38,358 bases of DNA from JAOAFZ01 sp964407325. Lineage in GTDB: Bacteria > Patescibacteriota > Microgenomatia > UBA1406 > GWC2-37-13. Shown one piece after another: positions 19,521 through 29,050 of the stretch. Made by a program: the position numbers and the translations under genes. Under the pieces are notes generated by a model. The model was not told the origin of the DNA. It did no database searches and saw nothing but the letters and a program-made list of their open reading frames with translations. Within the stretch, counting starts at the first letter, position 1; each line of letters starts with the position of its first letter. The DNA is taken from assembly GCA_964407325.1 (NCBI GenBank), contig CAYOVA010000014.1, positions 1-38,358 on the forward strand. Direction: 5' to 3'.

Positions 19521-22500
19521 ATGAAGAAACCGGAACAAACGTTCTCTATGCCCAAAAAGATTGTTATACTCGGCTCCGGTGCACTCAAAATTGGCCAGGC
19601 AGGCGAATTTGACTATTCGGGATCCCAGGCAATTAAGGCGTATAAAGAAGAGGGGATACAAACTGTCCTCATTAATCCCAATATCGCAACAATCCAGACA
19701 TCAGAACAACTTGCTGATGAAGTGTATTTTCTCCCTGTTACCGACTACTTTGTGGAAGAAGTTATCAAAAAAGAAAAACCCGATGCCATTGCACTCTCGT
19801 TCGGAGGACAAACAGCTCTCAACTGCGGACTAAGCCTTTACAAGAAAGGTATTCTGGAAAAGTACGGTGTCCGCGTACTTGGAACGTCTGTTGATTCTAT
19901 TGAGATTGCCGAAGACCGTGAACTATTTGCCCAGCACCTGCGTAAAATAGGCCTATCGACCCCTCCCAGTAAAGCCGCATACTCCGTTGAAGAAGCACTG
20001 GAAATAGCAAAAGAACTCAATTATCCCGTTATGACGCGAGCTGCATTTGCCCTTGGTGGTCAAAGCTCCGGTGTTATTTTTGATGAAAAGGAAATGCGTA
20101 CGCGTATGAAAGACGCTTTTGCCTTTACTTCACAGGTACTGGTGGAAAAGTATCTCCACCATTACAAGGAAGTTGAGTATGAGGTAATCCGCGATGATAA
20201 GGACAATTGCGTTACAGTGTGTAACATGGAGAATTTTGATCCTCTCGGTATTCATACTGGTGAGTCAATTGTTGTTGCACCGAGCCAAACATTAACCAAC
20301 TTTGAATACCACTATCTGCGACAGGTGTCCATGAAACTGGTTCGAAGCCTAAATATTATTGGAGAATGTAATGTTCAGTTCGCACTCAATCCTAAACCAG
20401 ATGGTGAAATTGAGTATTACATTATCGAATTAAACCCCCGATTGTCACGCTCTTCGGCACTTGCTTCAAAGGCAACGGGATATCCACTGGCATATGTGGC
20501 CGCAAAGTTAGGATTGGGAATGGCACTTACCGAAGTCAAAAATCAGATGACGCAGGTAACCCAATCCTGTTTTGAACCGGCGCTTGATTACCTTGTCGTA
20601 AAGGTACCGCGCTGGGATATGGATAAGTTTAAAGGTGTAAAAGAGCAAATAGGTAGTGGCATGAAATCGGTAGGGGAGGTTATGGCAATCGGACGGTCGT
20701 TTGAAGAAGCCATTCAAAAGGCCATTCGCATGCTCGATCGCGATCTTGAAGGGGTAACGGCTCTCAATTTCGAGAAAAGTTTGAACGGGTACCAGTACTA
20801 TGTTGACACACCGACCCCTCGACGCATTTTTGCTGTTTGTAAAGCACTGAAAGAAGGGGTAACCGTAAAAGAGATTTATGAGAGAACTGGAATTGATCCG
20901 TGGTTCCTGTATCGCCTAGAGGAAATTGTGAAGTGCGAAAAGCAGTTAGCTGAATCAAAAAAGCTTGATAAAGAATCTTTACTTGAACTGAAGCAAAAAG
21001 GATTTTCGGATAAAAGAATTGGTGAATTAGTAGACATGAAGGGGCTTGATGTCCGTGAGGAACGAAAAAAACTAGGAGTAGTACCTTCTGTATTTAAGAT
21101 TGATACTCTAGCAGGAGAATTTCCGGCACAAGCGAATTACCTGTACATGACCTACCACGGCTTCCATAATGATGTAGAGCCATTAGGTGATAAAGGAGTT
21201 ATGGTCCTTGGTTCAGGTCCCTATAGAATTGGTTCTTCAGTCGAATTTGACTGGACTTGTGTAAACGCTGCCATGCATTTGAAAGACTATAACCGCAAAT
21301 CAATTATCGTAAACTGCAATCCTGAAACGGTCTCCACAGACTATGACATTTCCGACCGTTTGTACTTTGAAGAACTAACTTTTGAACGAGTATGCGATAT
21401 CTACGAATTCGAAAACCCGGAAGGCGTTATCGTTTCAGTAGGCGGACAGCGTCCAAATACGCTGGCGTTCTCGATGTCAAAATATGGATGCCGCTTATTA
21501 GGAACCCAGGCAGAAGATATTGATAGAGCAGAGGATCGCACCAAGTTTTCGGCACTTCTCGACGACATCAACGTTGCACAGCCGCGCTGGAGAAAACTGA
21601 CATCCATTGAAGATGCAAAGCAGTTTGCTGAAGAGGTGGGCTATCCGGTTCTGGTACGACCTTCCTACGTATTGTCCGGAGCTGCTATGAGTGTCTGTTA
21701 CAACGAAGCTGCGCTTGAACGTTTTACAGCAAAGGCCGCTGCAATAAGCCGAGAACATCCCGTTATCATCTCCAAATTCTTTACCGAAGCAAAGGAAATC
21801 GAGTGCGATGCCGTTGCACAGGATGGAGAAATTATTACGCTGGCAATTTCAGAGCATGTGGAACACGCGGGCGTTCATTCAGGTGACGCAACAATTGTCT
21901 TCCCACCGCAGAGAATTTTTATAATCACAGAAAAGAAAATTGAGGAGATTACTCGCAAAATTGCAAAGGGTTTGAATATTACTGGGCCATTTAATATCCA
22001 ATTCCTGGCCAAGGAAAACAAAGTTTCAGTAATTGAAGTAAATTTGCGTGCATCCCGTACCTTCCCGATGATTTCAAAAGCATTACGCATTAATTTTGCA
22101 AAGCTTATAATCGATGCCATTTACAGAAAAGCAAAGCCAATCTTCTACGAATATCCGGAACATGTGTTGGTTAAGGTGCCGCAGTTTTCATTCTCTCGAC
22201 TGGAAGGGGCTGATCCGGTACTACGTGTCGAAATGTCGAGTACCGGCGAAGTTGCATGTTTTGGAGACAGCATGGAAGAAGCGCTGATGAAGTCGATGTT
22301 GGCGACAGGGGTAAACGTAATAAAGCCATGCGCATTATTATCGGTTGGGGGATGGGAGAACAAAAACAAATTTTTTGAATCTGCTTTACTGCTCGAGAAT
22401 ATGGGGTATAAGCTGTATGCAACATCAAATACCTATAAATTCCTGACTTCACGGGGAATTAAGTGTGAGCTGGTGCATAAAATGCATGAAGAGAAGAGTC

Positions 22501-22754
22501 CGAATGTGGTTGATTTGATTCGTGATAAAGTAGTAGGACTGGTAGTAAATATCAGTGATATGGAAGATGTAAAGGAAACAGAGCACCTGGGAGAGCATTT
22601 ATCAGATGGATACCTAATTCGTCGTGCTACAGTTGATGCAAATATTCCTTTGATTACCAATATTATTAATGCAAATGCGTTTATCCACGCTCTTCATAAA
22701 TATAGGAATGGCGGTTTGTCTGCAAAAGCCTGGAGCGAATATAAGACTACGTAA
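19521..22754 (+). CDS. carB: Carbamoyl-phosphate synthase large subunit
   Basis: A full-length 1077-residue enzyme making carbamoyl phosphate from bicarbonate, ammonia and two ATP. Both ATP-grasp halves are present: the first begins IVILGSGALKIGQAGEFDYS (about residue 15) with SFGGQTALNCG and MTRAAFALGGQSSG; the second begins VMVLGSGPYRIGSSVEFDW (about residue 560) with SVGGQRPNTLA and VRPSYVLSGAAM. The C-terminal MGS-like allosteric domain (about 940-1070) carries LLENMGYKLYATSNTYKFL. The N-terminal wording (GSGALKIGQAGEFDYSGSQA) resembles the CPSase II of eukaryotic CAD and Bacteroidota more than E. coli CarB. It has its own promoter within an inverted repeat, separate from pyrB-carA. Confidence 0.97.
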   Translation: MKKPEQTFSMPKKIVILGSGALKIGQAGEFDYSGSQAIKAYKEEGIQTVLINPNIATIQTSEQLADEVYFLPVTDYFVEEVIKKEKPDAIALSFGGQTALNCGLSLYKKGILEKYGVRVLGTSVDSIEIAEDRELFAQHLRKIGLSTPPSKAAYSVEEALEIAKELNYPVMTRAAFALGGQSSGVIFDEKEMRTRMKDAFAFTSQVLVEKYLHHYKEVEYEVIRDDKDNCVTVCNMENFDPLGIHTGESIVVAPSQTLTNFEYHYLRQVSMKLVRSLNIIGECNVQFALNPKPDGEIEYYIIELNPRLSRSSALASKATGYPLAYVAAKLGLGMALTEVKNQMTQVTQSCFEPALDYLVVKVPRWDMDKFKGVKEQIGSGMKSVGEVMAIGRSFEEAIQKAIRMLDRDLEGVTALNFEKSLNGYQYYVDTPTPRRIFAVCKALKEGVTVKEIYERTGIDPWFLYRLEEIVKCEKQLAESKKLDKESLLELKQKGFSDKRIGELVDMKGLDVREERKKLGVVPSVFKIDTLAGEFPAQANYLYMTYHGFHNDVEPLGDKGVMVLGSGPYRIGSSVEFDWTCVNAAMHLKDYNRKSIIVNCNPETVSTDYDISDRLYFEELTFERVCDIYEFENPEGVIVSVGGQRPNTLAFSMSKYGCRLLGTQAEDIDRAEDRTKFSALLDDINVAQPRWRKLTSIEDAKQFAEEVGYPVLVRPSYVLSGAAMSVCYNEAALERFTAKAAAISREHPVIISKFFTEAKEIECDAVAQDGEIITLAISEHVEHAGVHSGDATIVFPPQRIFIITEKKIEEITRKIAKGLNITGPFNIQFLAKENKVSVIEVNLRASRTFPMISKALRINFAKLIIDAIYRKAKPIFYEYPEHVLVKVPQFSFSRLEGADPVLRVEMSSTGEVACFGDSMEEALMKSMLATGVNVIKPCALLSVGGWENKNKFFESALLLENMGYKLYATSNTYKFLTSRGIKCELVHKMHEEKSPNVVDLIRDKVVGLVVNISDMEDVKETEHLGEHLSDGYLIRRATVDANIPLITNIINANAFIHALHKYRNGGLSAKAWSEYKTT

Positions 22755-23077
22755 ATAATTTTTAAGAAGATAAGCGAAGTTTAAAAATTTGAAGTTAAGA
22801 AAAAACAAAGAGCCACAATCTATCGAACAATTCTGTTCCTCTGACTTTTCTCAATTTCTGAATTTGTCCTGCTACGTATCTCGCTTGTGATACTTCGCTA
22901 CGTTATTTAGAATCTAAGTGCTTGCTAAGCGCACTTGTTGCCACTAGTATACAACATCTTTTGTTATAGGTCAAGGGCATGTATGAATTTTCTTACAATA
23001 GGTTCATGAAACGTGCGAGCAAGGTAAAAAGGGACTTTTGCTATAAGCTGGTATAATAGGTGCGAGTTAATACTACT
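22755..23077. other. Intergenic region between carB and the next gene
   Basis: No coding frame. A short hairpin AAGTGC/GCACTT is visible around 22917-22937. TATAAT at 23052-23057 is the -10 box for the following gene; an ATG at 23078 lies 20 nt beyond it. Confidence 0.4.
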
Positions 23078-25159
23078 ATGCCGGAATATAAACTATTTGG
23101 AGCTTCCGTATGGGAAGGAGAACCAGCAGAAAATAAGGTGACAGAAGAGAACTCGCTACTCAAAGAGCCCGCTATTGCAGAGTTTTCAAGAGGTGTGTGG
23201 GAGTACAACAAATTACCTGGTCGTGAACGTAAAGTGATACGTGACACGGTCCTTACTGGGATTCTCTCGAATCCGGAAGCTGGGTATGAGATCATAAGAC
23301 GATACGCTGGATATGCACAAGAATTGTCTCCCTCTGCTCAGACTGCACAAACCATATTTCGTGATATGTTTTTCCATATGGATAGGTTTTCCAAAGGGAA
23401 ACGGAGTGCAGCCTGGAATAATCCTTTGAAAGAAGGAGAAGCGATTCCACAACTTTCCCCATTTCTTGGATATTTAGAAGCCTCAGAAGATCCAGCTGTA
23501 GAGACCCAAATTGGTGCAATTGTTGATACCGTGGCAGCGGAGCAAATACTCAAACTTATCAAACCTGAGCGTATTGAAACGGAACCTTTCCAGTTGGCTG
23601 CTCTCGCTGAATACCTGGCAGATATTGCACAGTACGGCCTTGATAGCACGTCTCCAGCTGTGAAACGCTATGTAGCTCAATTTATGGCGATGCATCGCGG
23701 AGTGGGACTGCCTGCTGAGTTACAGACAGGAAAAAAGATGATTGATCCCCAAAGTCTTACCAATCGCGAGTTACTCAGGCAGTTACTGCAGATTGCTATC
23801 CCATCCCTCTACGGATTGTACGGAGAAGCCAATCCTGAAGTGGTGAAAACAGTTGACGATACGTTTCGTAGTGCCTATTTATTGTGGCGGCAGCACGGTG
23901 ATCCACAATGGGAAATAAGAAAGATAGTAGAAGGAATTCAGACGATCGTAAAAGGTGAGTATGATGGACCTTCAGGTGAGGGAACTGAGCCAGATGATAT
24001 GTCTCGGCGCTATTTTCACCAGCGATATGATGGACAATCCTATGTGACTCCGTATGTCTCTCCCTATTCCGAACGGGCGCATGAAAGAGCAGCAGGTGCA
24101 CAGCCGTTTCCCTTTAACGTAATTTGGCAATACCGGCCAGAACGCGATATCTATGAAGCACATGCGGGAATGCATTACACTCCTCGTGGTGAAGATTACA
24201 ACATGGTGGCTTTGCCCGATGGAACCTTTCGTGTATTTGCATTTGATACTACAAGGAATTTGCCAGAACGGGAGCTGATGGAGAGACAGTTACGGGAATA
24301 TGGAGCAGGAGAGATAACCAGACCTGAAGTGGTGCAGTCGGTATTACGATATATGAGACCAGTCCCATTTGGAGAAGAGGAGGTAAGGAACAGTCTTGTC
24401 TTATTTAACAAAGCACAGGACGAGTTGCCTTTATCGCGAAATGAATCTTTTTATCGGGGAGTGTACTCGAGTCGGTTTGCAGGGACAAGACAGGTACCGC
24501 ACCGCTTGCTGCATTTCCAGGGGGATTTTGTACGAATTGATAAAACCCTGCAGGAACAGCTCCCCTTTGACACCTTCACCTACAAATATGCCGGTAAACC
24601 GGGCTTGTTCCGCGTTGAAATGGGAATAGGGGAGAATACAGTGGTGTGTTATATGGATAATCAGTTTGATATTTTTCTTGATGCTGAACAGACAATGCCT
24701 TTTGGAATAGATCAATATAGCGTTTTGTGGTGGCGGGGTATTTTTGCCGGTTACCTGCATGGGATACTTGCAGAACCAAGGAAAGTTCATGGAAGAGGAA
24801 CAGGCTCTGCAAGCTCCGGTGAAGGCAGGTACCGAAAACCGCAAGGACCGTACCTGCGGCCACTCATCCCCGGCGCTCGACCAAGCACGGATCAGATTGA
24901 GTTAGCTCGCGACTACTATGGACATGCAGGAATTGAATTTGATTTGTTGAGTTATTCTGATGACCTTGTGAAAAATGGTGGCTTACCGGTTACCTTTGTT
25001 GCACCTCAACAGAAAATGGTATATATCCCACCCGCAGGAGATAAAGGAGCGAAACCTGAGATTGAAATAGAAGAAGTGATTCCGGAGCCTGTTGAGCACA
25101 GTGCACCATTAGTGAAGAGAGTGCTTTTGTCAAAAAAGGATGACTGCAGCGACCTGTAG
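23078..25159 (+). CDS. Large hypothetical protein (693 aa)
   Basis: The start is taken as ATG 23078 (MPEYKLFGASVWEGE); a GTG at 23060 lies almost on the -10 box at 23052-23057 and is unlikely. No signal peptide or membrane segment is seen. The first 290 residues are helical (RKVIRDTVLTGILSNPEAGY), and the part from about residue 320 is richer in beta strands and aromatic residues (FNVIWQYRPERDIYEAH). It ends with an acidic and then Lys-rich tail. I recognise no family. Like the genes at 33315 and 35525, it resembles large lineage-specific Patescibacterial cytoplasmic proteins. The stop codon falls inside a GCGACC/GGTCGC hairpin (25149-25165). Confidence 0.6.
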   Translation: MPEYKLFGASVWEGEPAENKVTEENSLLKEPAIAEFSRGVWEYNKLPGRERKVIRDTVLTGILSNPEAGYEIIRRYAGYAQELSPSAQTAQTIFRDMFFHMDRFSKGKRSAAWNNPLKEGEAIPQLSPFLGYLEASEDPAVETQIGAIVDTVAAEQILKLIKPERIETEPFQLAALAEYLADIAQYGLDSTSPAVKRYVAQFMAMHRGVGLPAELQTGKKMIDPQSLTNRELLRQLLQIAIPSLYGLYGEANPEVVKTVDDTFRSAYLLWRQHGDPQWEIRKIVEGIQTIVKGEYDGPSGEGTEPDDMSRRYFHQRYDGQSYVTPYVSPYSERAHERAAGAQPFPFNVIWQYRPERDIYEAHAGMHYTPRGEDYNMVALPDGTFRVFAFDTTRNLPERELMERQLREYGAGEITRPEVVQSVLRYMRPVPFGEEEVRNSLVLFNKAQDELPLSRNESFYRGVYSSRFAGTRQVPHRLLHFQGDFVRIDKTLQEQLPFDTFTYKYAGKPGLFRVEMGIGENTVVCYMDNQFDIFLDAEQTMPFGIDQYSVLWWRGIFAGYLHGILAEPRKVHGRGTGSASSGEGRYRKPQGPYLRPLIPGARPSTDQIELARDYYGHAGIEFDLLSYSDDLVKNGGLPVTFVAPQQKMVYIPPAGDKGAKPEIEIEEVIPEPVEHSAPLVKRVLLSKKDDCSDL

Positions 25160-25165
25160 GGTCGC
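25149..25165 (+). terminator. Hairpin spanning the stop of gene 23078
   Basis: GCGACC (25149-25154) pairs with GGTCGC (25160-25165) around TGTAG, which contains the TAG stop. Short, with no U tract; it could also act on the converging minus-strand transcript. Confidence 0.35.
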
Positions 25166-25198
25166 CACCGCCGGCGAATCGGACGTGCTTGGATTTGC

Positions 25199-25504
25199 CT
25201 ACGTGCAAATGCGTATGGATAGTGTGTAGTGCCCTCGCTTCGAGCTACAGCATCTTGTGAATACTGAAATCTTCCTCGAGTATCGGATGGCGTACACCTC
25301 CTCGACCATAAAACCGAGGAGCTCTCCAGGCAATTCACCCCAGATAAAAGGGTAGTAGATACTGCGATGCAGTTCCGCCCCCTCCCTGGAGCAAATGAGT
25401 TCCATTGTGAGCATTCCGGCAAGAAAGCTCAAATATTCGAAACTCCTGCCCGTGACTCCCAAATCCTCTGCGTTCAGCAAATCCCGCTGCGTTCCTGTTG
25501 GCAC
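25199..25504 (-). CDS. Small hypothetical protein with SD-led GTG start (101 aa)
   Basis: The GTG at 25504 is preceded by GGAGGAACTC, a strong SD, and by a TATACT box roughly 35 nt upstream. The protein begins MPTGTQRDLLNAEDLG. A helical stretch (SFEYLSFLAGMLTMELICSR) is followed by YYPFIWGELPGELLGF, and a basic Cys-containing end (FTRCCSSKRGHYTLSIRICT). There is no clear signal peptide. Codon usage reads as coding across its length, unlike the overlapping frames. It shares the SD-led style of the other small genes. No family recognised. Confidence 0.5.
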   Translation of the reverse strand: MPTGTQRDLLNAEDLGVTGRSFEYLSFLAGMLTMELICSREGAELHRSIYYPFIWGELPGELLGFMVEEVYAIRYSRKISVFTRCCSSKRGHYTLSIRICT

Positions 25505-25597
25505 GAGTTCCTCCGATGTGTAACGCCGATCCTATAGTATAGCACTGTTTTAGTGGAGTAACACGGTGGATTTCCGGTGGTATACGCTTATAAAAAA

Positions 25598-26254
25598 CTA
25601 TGTTGCGAGTGCTTTTCGGACAAAGAGCGTTCGATGGAGTGGGCAAATGCCATGAGCTTTTATAGCATTCTGGTGTTCTTTTGTAGCATACCCCTTATTT
25701 GTGCACCAGCTGTACTGGGGAAACGACTGGTGAAGTTCATCCATCATTTCGTCACGCTCAACTTTTGCGATTATCGAGGCAGAAGCGACAGTTATCGTAT
25801 TTGCATCGGCCTGGGGGATGGCAATCTGCGTGATTGTTTTGTCTTTGCGCAGGGATTTAATGGGAATGGTATCGGTTATTACGATATAATGCGAGGTTGA
25901 GGGTAGATTGTCGATAATATGTCTGATAATGAGCGTAGCTGCTTTTTCAATGGCGGGGACAATGCCCAGGCTATTGATTTCTTCCACTGAGCTCGATGCC
26001 GTTTTCCAACATAAAGCTCTATTTTTGATCTCAGGAGCCAGTTTTTGCCTCTTTTTAAGTGAACAGAGCTTGGAATCGTGTATCTTAAGCTTTTTTACTT
26101 CTTTTTGCTTTAAAAGGTCGAATAGAGGATAACACACCCCTCCAACATAGACCGGTCCAGCTAAACAGCCTCGACCGACTTCATCAATGCCGATAACGAA
26201 GGTATTGTTTTGCCAGTAGGGGAGTTCGTGGCTAAAGTCGGGGAACGGTTTCAT
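25598..26254 (-). CDS. rnhB: Ribonuclease HII
   Basis: A 218-residue enzyme cutting the RNA strand of RNA-DNA hybrids and single ribonucleotides in DNA. The motif GIDEVGRGCLAGPV carries the first two catalytic acids (Asp24, Glu25). IHDSKLCSLKKR follows, then a third catalytic Asp in IVITDTIPI, and the ending KGYATKEHQNAIKAHG is the conserved substrate-binding helix. Length and order are normal. It is on the minus strand with no close co-oriented partner (94 nt to the next gene). Confidence 0.95.
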   Translation of the reverse strand: MKPFPDFSHELPYWQNNTFVIGIDEVGRGCLAGPVYVGGVCYPLFDLLKQKEVKKLKIHDSKLCSLKKRQKLAPEIKNRALCWKTASSSVEEINSLGIVPAIEKAATLIIRHIIDNLPSTSHYIVITDTIPIKSLRKDKTITQIAIPQADANTITVASASIIAKVERDEMMDELHQSFPQYSWCTNKGYATKEHQNAIKAHGICPLHRTLFVRKALAT

Positions 26255-26325
26255 AGAAGAACAGTATACCGTTTGAAGGGGGAGTGTGGTGAGAAGGTAA
26301 TACTCGTCGAGGAAATGTGGTTGGG

Positions 26326-26354
26326 GCAGGGAACGGGGTTTTGCCGTTCCCTGC
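26326..26354 (-). terminator. Perfect 11-bp hairpin 3' of ORF 26383-26613
   Basis: GCAGGGAACGG (26326-26336) pairs with CCGTTCCCTGC (26344-26354) around GGTTTTG. It starts 29 nt after the stop of the minus-strand ORF and has no U tract. Confidence 0.55.
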
Positions 26355-26382
26355 GGACGCGTGATGGGAGCGAGGAGAGGAG

Positions 26383-26613
26383 TCAGTTGAGTTCGGAAAC
26401 CCGGACATGAACGGAGTGGCCTGTTGAGATATGTACCCGCCGATCTTCGGATACAGTAGGAACAGTCGCATCGATACCTTTGACCGTTCCAAAAACACAG
26501 TGCTCCCGATCAACGCCGGATTGTACCTCCACCCATACTGTATCGGGGTAGAAGCGTTCGTCCCTTACTATCCACTTGTAGCGACGCAACATCTCGACCA
26601 GCTTCGCTGCCAT
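26383..26613 (-). CDS. Small hypothetical protein (76 aa)
   Basis: The ATG at 26613 is directly preceded by GAGGAGGAG, a very strong SD. The protein starts MAAKLVEMLRRYKWIVRDER with an amphipathic helix and continues as a small beta-rich domain (YPDTVWVEVQSGV, then CVFGTVKGIDATVPTV and HISTGHSVHVRVSELN). A single compact beta-barrel or SH3-like fold is plausible. There is no signal peptide. A TATAGG/TATACG region 25-45 nt upstream could be its promoter. A perfect GC-rich hairpin follows 29 nt after the stop. Family unknown. Confidence 0.55.
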   Translation of the reverse strand: MAAKLVEMLRRYKWIVRDERFYPDTVWVEVQSGVDREHCVFGTVKGIDATVPTVSEDRRVHISTGHSVHVRVSELN

Positions 26614-26786
26614 ATGCTCCTCCTCAAACTTAAACGCGTATATTCCTATAGTTTATGTTGTTTAGCAAAAAACTCTGTGATATTGAACACTGCTACGAAA
26701 GCCTAAAAATGCTCGTTTTCTTATAGTAATTTTTATTATTTATTTACGATACATAGACTTTTCGAATATTTGAGCATAGGGTGGGT

Positions 26787-26792
26787 TATAAT
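26787..26792 (+). promoter_or_regulatory. -10 box of polX
   Basis: TATAAT lies 6 nt before the ATG at 26799. No convincing -35 box or SD is seen; this fixes the start and implies a leaderless mRNA. Confidence 0.55.
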
Positions 26793-26798
26793 GCATAT

Positions 26799-28622
26799 AT
26801 GGCAGACAAAGTAGCATTTAAAGAAGAATTCTCCAACAAACACCTCGGCAAGTTACTGCGCCTTATTGCAGCAGTATATATGCTCAATGGCGAAAATCGC
26901 TTCAAAATTGTGGCCTATCAGAAGGCTGCTGATACGGTAGAGGGTCTTGCCCGCGAGCTCTACAACGTGTGGGAAGAAGGCCGGTTAAAGGAAATGCCAG
27001 GGTTTGGATCTTCCATTGGCGCCAGTGTCGAAGAGCTGTTTACTACGGGAACAAGTAAACATTTTGAGTCTGTGTTGGCGGGTGTGCCAAAATCACTACC
27101 CGTGTTAATGGATGTGCCCGGGATAGGCCCCAAAAAAGCGATTCGCCTGATAAATGAGTTCAAACTCTACGATGAAAAAACGGTGTTTACCGACATTATC
27201 AAGCTGGCCGAGGAGGATAAAATATCGAAGCTCGATGGTTTTGGCGCCAAATCGCAGCAGGATATTAAAGAGGGGATTGAGCTGTACCTCAATACGAGCA
27301 CCGACAAACAGCGTATGCCGCTGCCGATTGCTGGTGCGATTGCCGACAAGGTGGCTAAGTGGATGAGCCAGCTGGATACAATTCAGCAGATAGACTATTT
27401 GGGCTCGTTACGCCGCCAGTTAAGCACAATTGGCGATGTTGACGTGTCGATTATGGCGCCGGAAACTGAGGCCAAACGTATTGTGGAGCATTTTTTGGCT
27501 ATTCCCGGCAAGCTGGCGGTAGATAATGCCGGTGACAAGAAGGCGTCGATTATCTACCCTCCGAATGTGCGTGTAGATTTGCGGGTAACCGAGCCTGAAT
27601 CGTATGGGGCGATGCTTCAGTATTTTACCGGCAGCAAACAGCATAACATCAACCTTCGCGAGTTGGCCTTGCGTAAGGGCTTATCGTTGAATGAATACGG
27701 GATAAAAGATGTTAAAACAGGTGACACAAAGCCGTTTAAAGATGAACCTTCGTTTTACGGATACTTAGGCCTGGACTATATCCCGCCGGAAATCCGCGAA
27801 GGTACGGAGGAAATTGCACTTGCCAAGCTGGATGCTGAGGGGAAAAGCCGCTTGCCAGAGCTGATTTCTGTGGATAAGATTCGCGGAGATTTCCACATTC
27901 ATTCGAACTATGATATTACTACGTCCCATGATGTCGGTGTAAATACGTATAAGGAAATTGTGGATAAAGCAGTTTCGTTGGGGTATTCGTATGTGGGTTT
28001 TGCGGATCACAACCCGCGCCAAATGGGCTTAACCGAGGATGAAGTGGTGGGAATAATGCGCAAACGCAAAGAGCATATTGATTCGGTGTTGGCCGATCGT
28101 GTTGCGCGAGGCGGCAAGCCGATTGATTATTACATTAGCCTCGAAACCGATATCTTGCCCGATGGTCGCTTGGCCTTGCCCGAGCGAGCGTTTGAATATG
28201 TCGATTTTTTGATAGTTTCCGTGCACAGTTCGTTTGGACAGAGTAGAGAAGAGCAGACAGCTCGAGTGATAAAGGCGTTGTCGTATCCGAAAGTGAAACT
28301 GTTTGGCCATCCGACCGCACGTTTGATAAATAAGCGCGAAGGTATTCACTTCGACTGGCCCAAGATATTTGCATTTGTGGCCGAGAAGGGGATAGCACTC
28401 GAGGTCAATTCCAGCCCGCAGCGGTTGGACTTGCCGGATTCCTTAGTATATGAAGGTAAAGTGAAGGGCGTGAAGTTTATGATAAATACCGATTCTCACG
28501 CGGTAGAACACATGGACTTTATGAAATATGGGGTGGGAGTGGCCCGAAGAGGATGGTTGACGAGTGAAGAAGTGGTGAATGCGTGGGAGCCGGAACGGTT
28601 GAGGGAGTGGATTGAGGTGTAA
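26799..28622 (+). CDS. polX: DNA polymerase/3'-5' exonuclease PolX
   Basis: A 607-residue family X repair polymerase with a PHP domain. The N-terminal 8-kDa-like domain has helix-hairpin-helix elements (PGFGSSIGASVEEL, DVPGIGPKKAIRLI). The polymerase core has GSLRRQLSTIGDVDVSI (about residue 202) with the catalytic Asp pair and a later Asp in RVDLRVTEP. The C-terminal PHP domain begins GDFHIHSNYD (about 363), with FADHNPRQM, SLETDI, LFGHPTAR and NTDSHAVEHM as metal ligands. It fills gaps in base-excision repair. The preferred start is ATG 26799, because TATAAT ends 6 nt before it; the GTG at 26781 lies upstream of the -10 box. Confidence 0.93.
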   Translation: MADKVAFKEEFSNKHLGKLLRLIAAVYMLNGENRFKIVAYQKAADTVEGLARELYNVWEEGRLKEMPGFGSSIGASVEELFTTGTSKHFESVLAGVPKSLPVLMDVPGIGPKKAIRLINEFKLYDEKTVFTDIIKLAEEDKISKLDGFGAKSQQDIKEGIELYLNTSTDKQRMPLPIAGAIADKVAKWMSQLDTIQQIDYLGSLRRQLSTIGDVDVSIMAPETEAKRIVEHFLAIPGKLAVDNAGDKKASIIYPPNVRVDLRVTEPESYGAMLQYFTGSKQHNINLRELALRKGLSLNEYGIKDVKTGDTKPFKDEPSFYGYLGLDYIPPEIREGTEEIALAKLDAEGKSRLPELISVDKIRGDFHIHSNYDITTSHDVGVNTYKEIVDKAVSLGYSYVGFADHNPRQMGLTEDEVVGIMRKRKEHIDSVLADRVARGGKPIDYYISLETDILPDGRLALPERAFEYVDFLIVSVHSSFGQSREEQTARVIKALSYPKVKLFGHPTARLINKREGIHFDWPKIFAFVAEKGIALEVNSSPQRLDLPDSLVYEGKVKGVKFMINTDSHAVEHMDFMKYGVGVARRGWLTSEEVVNAWEPERLREWIEV

Positions 28623-28626
28623 AGGT

Positions 28627-28654
28627 TCCGTACCGGGCGAACCCGGCACGGAAT
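28627..28654 (+). terminator. Hairpin 3' of polX
   Basis: TTCCGT-A-CCGGG (28627-28638) pairs with CCCGG-C-ACGGAA (28643-28654) around CGAA, an 11-bp stem with one mismatch, 5 nt after the stop. No U tract. Confidence 0.55.
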
Positions 28655-28728
28655 AGAGAGTCGACGTGGTCTGTCCTGCTAATTTTCTACCGTTTTGCAA
28701 TTCTTCAATAAAATCAAGATTAAAGAAC

Positions 28729-28774
28729 AAGTCCTAAAATAGGACTTGACAAGAGTGCGAAACAAATATAGTAT
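28729..28774 (+). promoter_or_regulatory. Promoter-operator of the second vapBC-type operon
   Basis: A perfect palindrome AAGTCCTA-AAA-TAGGACTT (28729-28747) overlaps the -35 box TTGACA (28746-28751). TAGTAT at 28769-28774 is 17 nt downstream, and the ATG at 28781 gives a leaderless message. The palindrome is probably the antitoxin operator. Confidence 0.65.
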
Positions 28775-28780
28775 AGACTT

Positions 28781-29050
28781 ATGACACTTGTACAAAAACG
28801 GTTTTATCTACCGGAGAATCTATACACAAATTTGTCTATCTATGCTCGGAAAAAAAAGAAGACAATCACATTCGTTGTCCGTCATTTACTTGAAAGAGGG
28901 CTTGATGAGAATACAAATAAGGAAAATACGGCTTTATCCACTCTTCAATTTGCTCAAAAATTGAAAAAAATAAAAAAGAGCAGTACTAGAGATGTAGCTC
29001 AACGTCACGACGACTATTTTGCAGAAGCATATGATAACGACAATTGTTGA
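28781..29050 (+). CDS. Ribbon-helix-helix antitoxin
   Basis: An 89-residue protein starting MTLVQKRFYLPENLYTNL. The strand QKRFYLP and helices LYTNLSIYARKKKKTITFVV and HLLERGLDEN form a standard CopG/ribbon-helix-helix DNA-binding domain over residues 1-50. The C-terminal half is the toxin-neutralising part. It overlaps the downstream PIN toxin by 20 nt, giving translational coupling. Autoregulation at the palindrome 28729-28747 is likely. Confidence 0.8.
   Translation: MTLVQKRFYLPENLYTNLSIYARKKKKTITFVVRHLLERGLDENTNKENTALSTLQFAQKLKKIKKSSTRDVAQRHDDYFAEAYDNDNC

Noticed and set aside
25006..25646. Other minus-strand frames (25006-25422, 25335-25646)
   Set aside because: They overlap the SD-led ORF 25199-25504 or the ends of flanking genes, without start signals or domain-like sequence.
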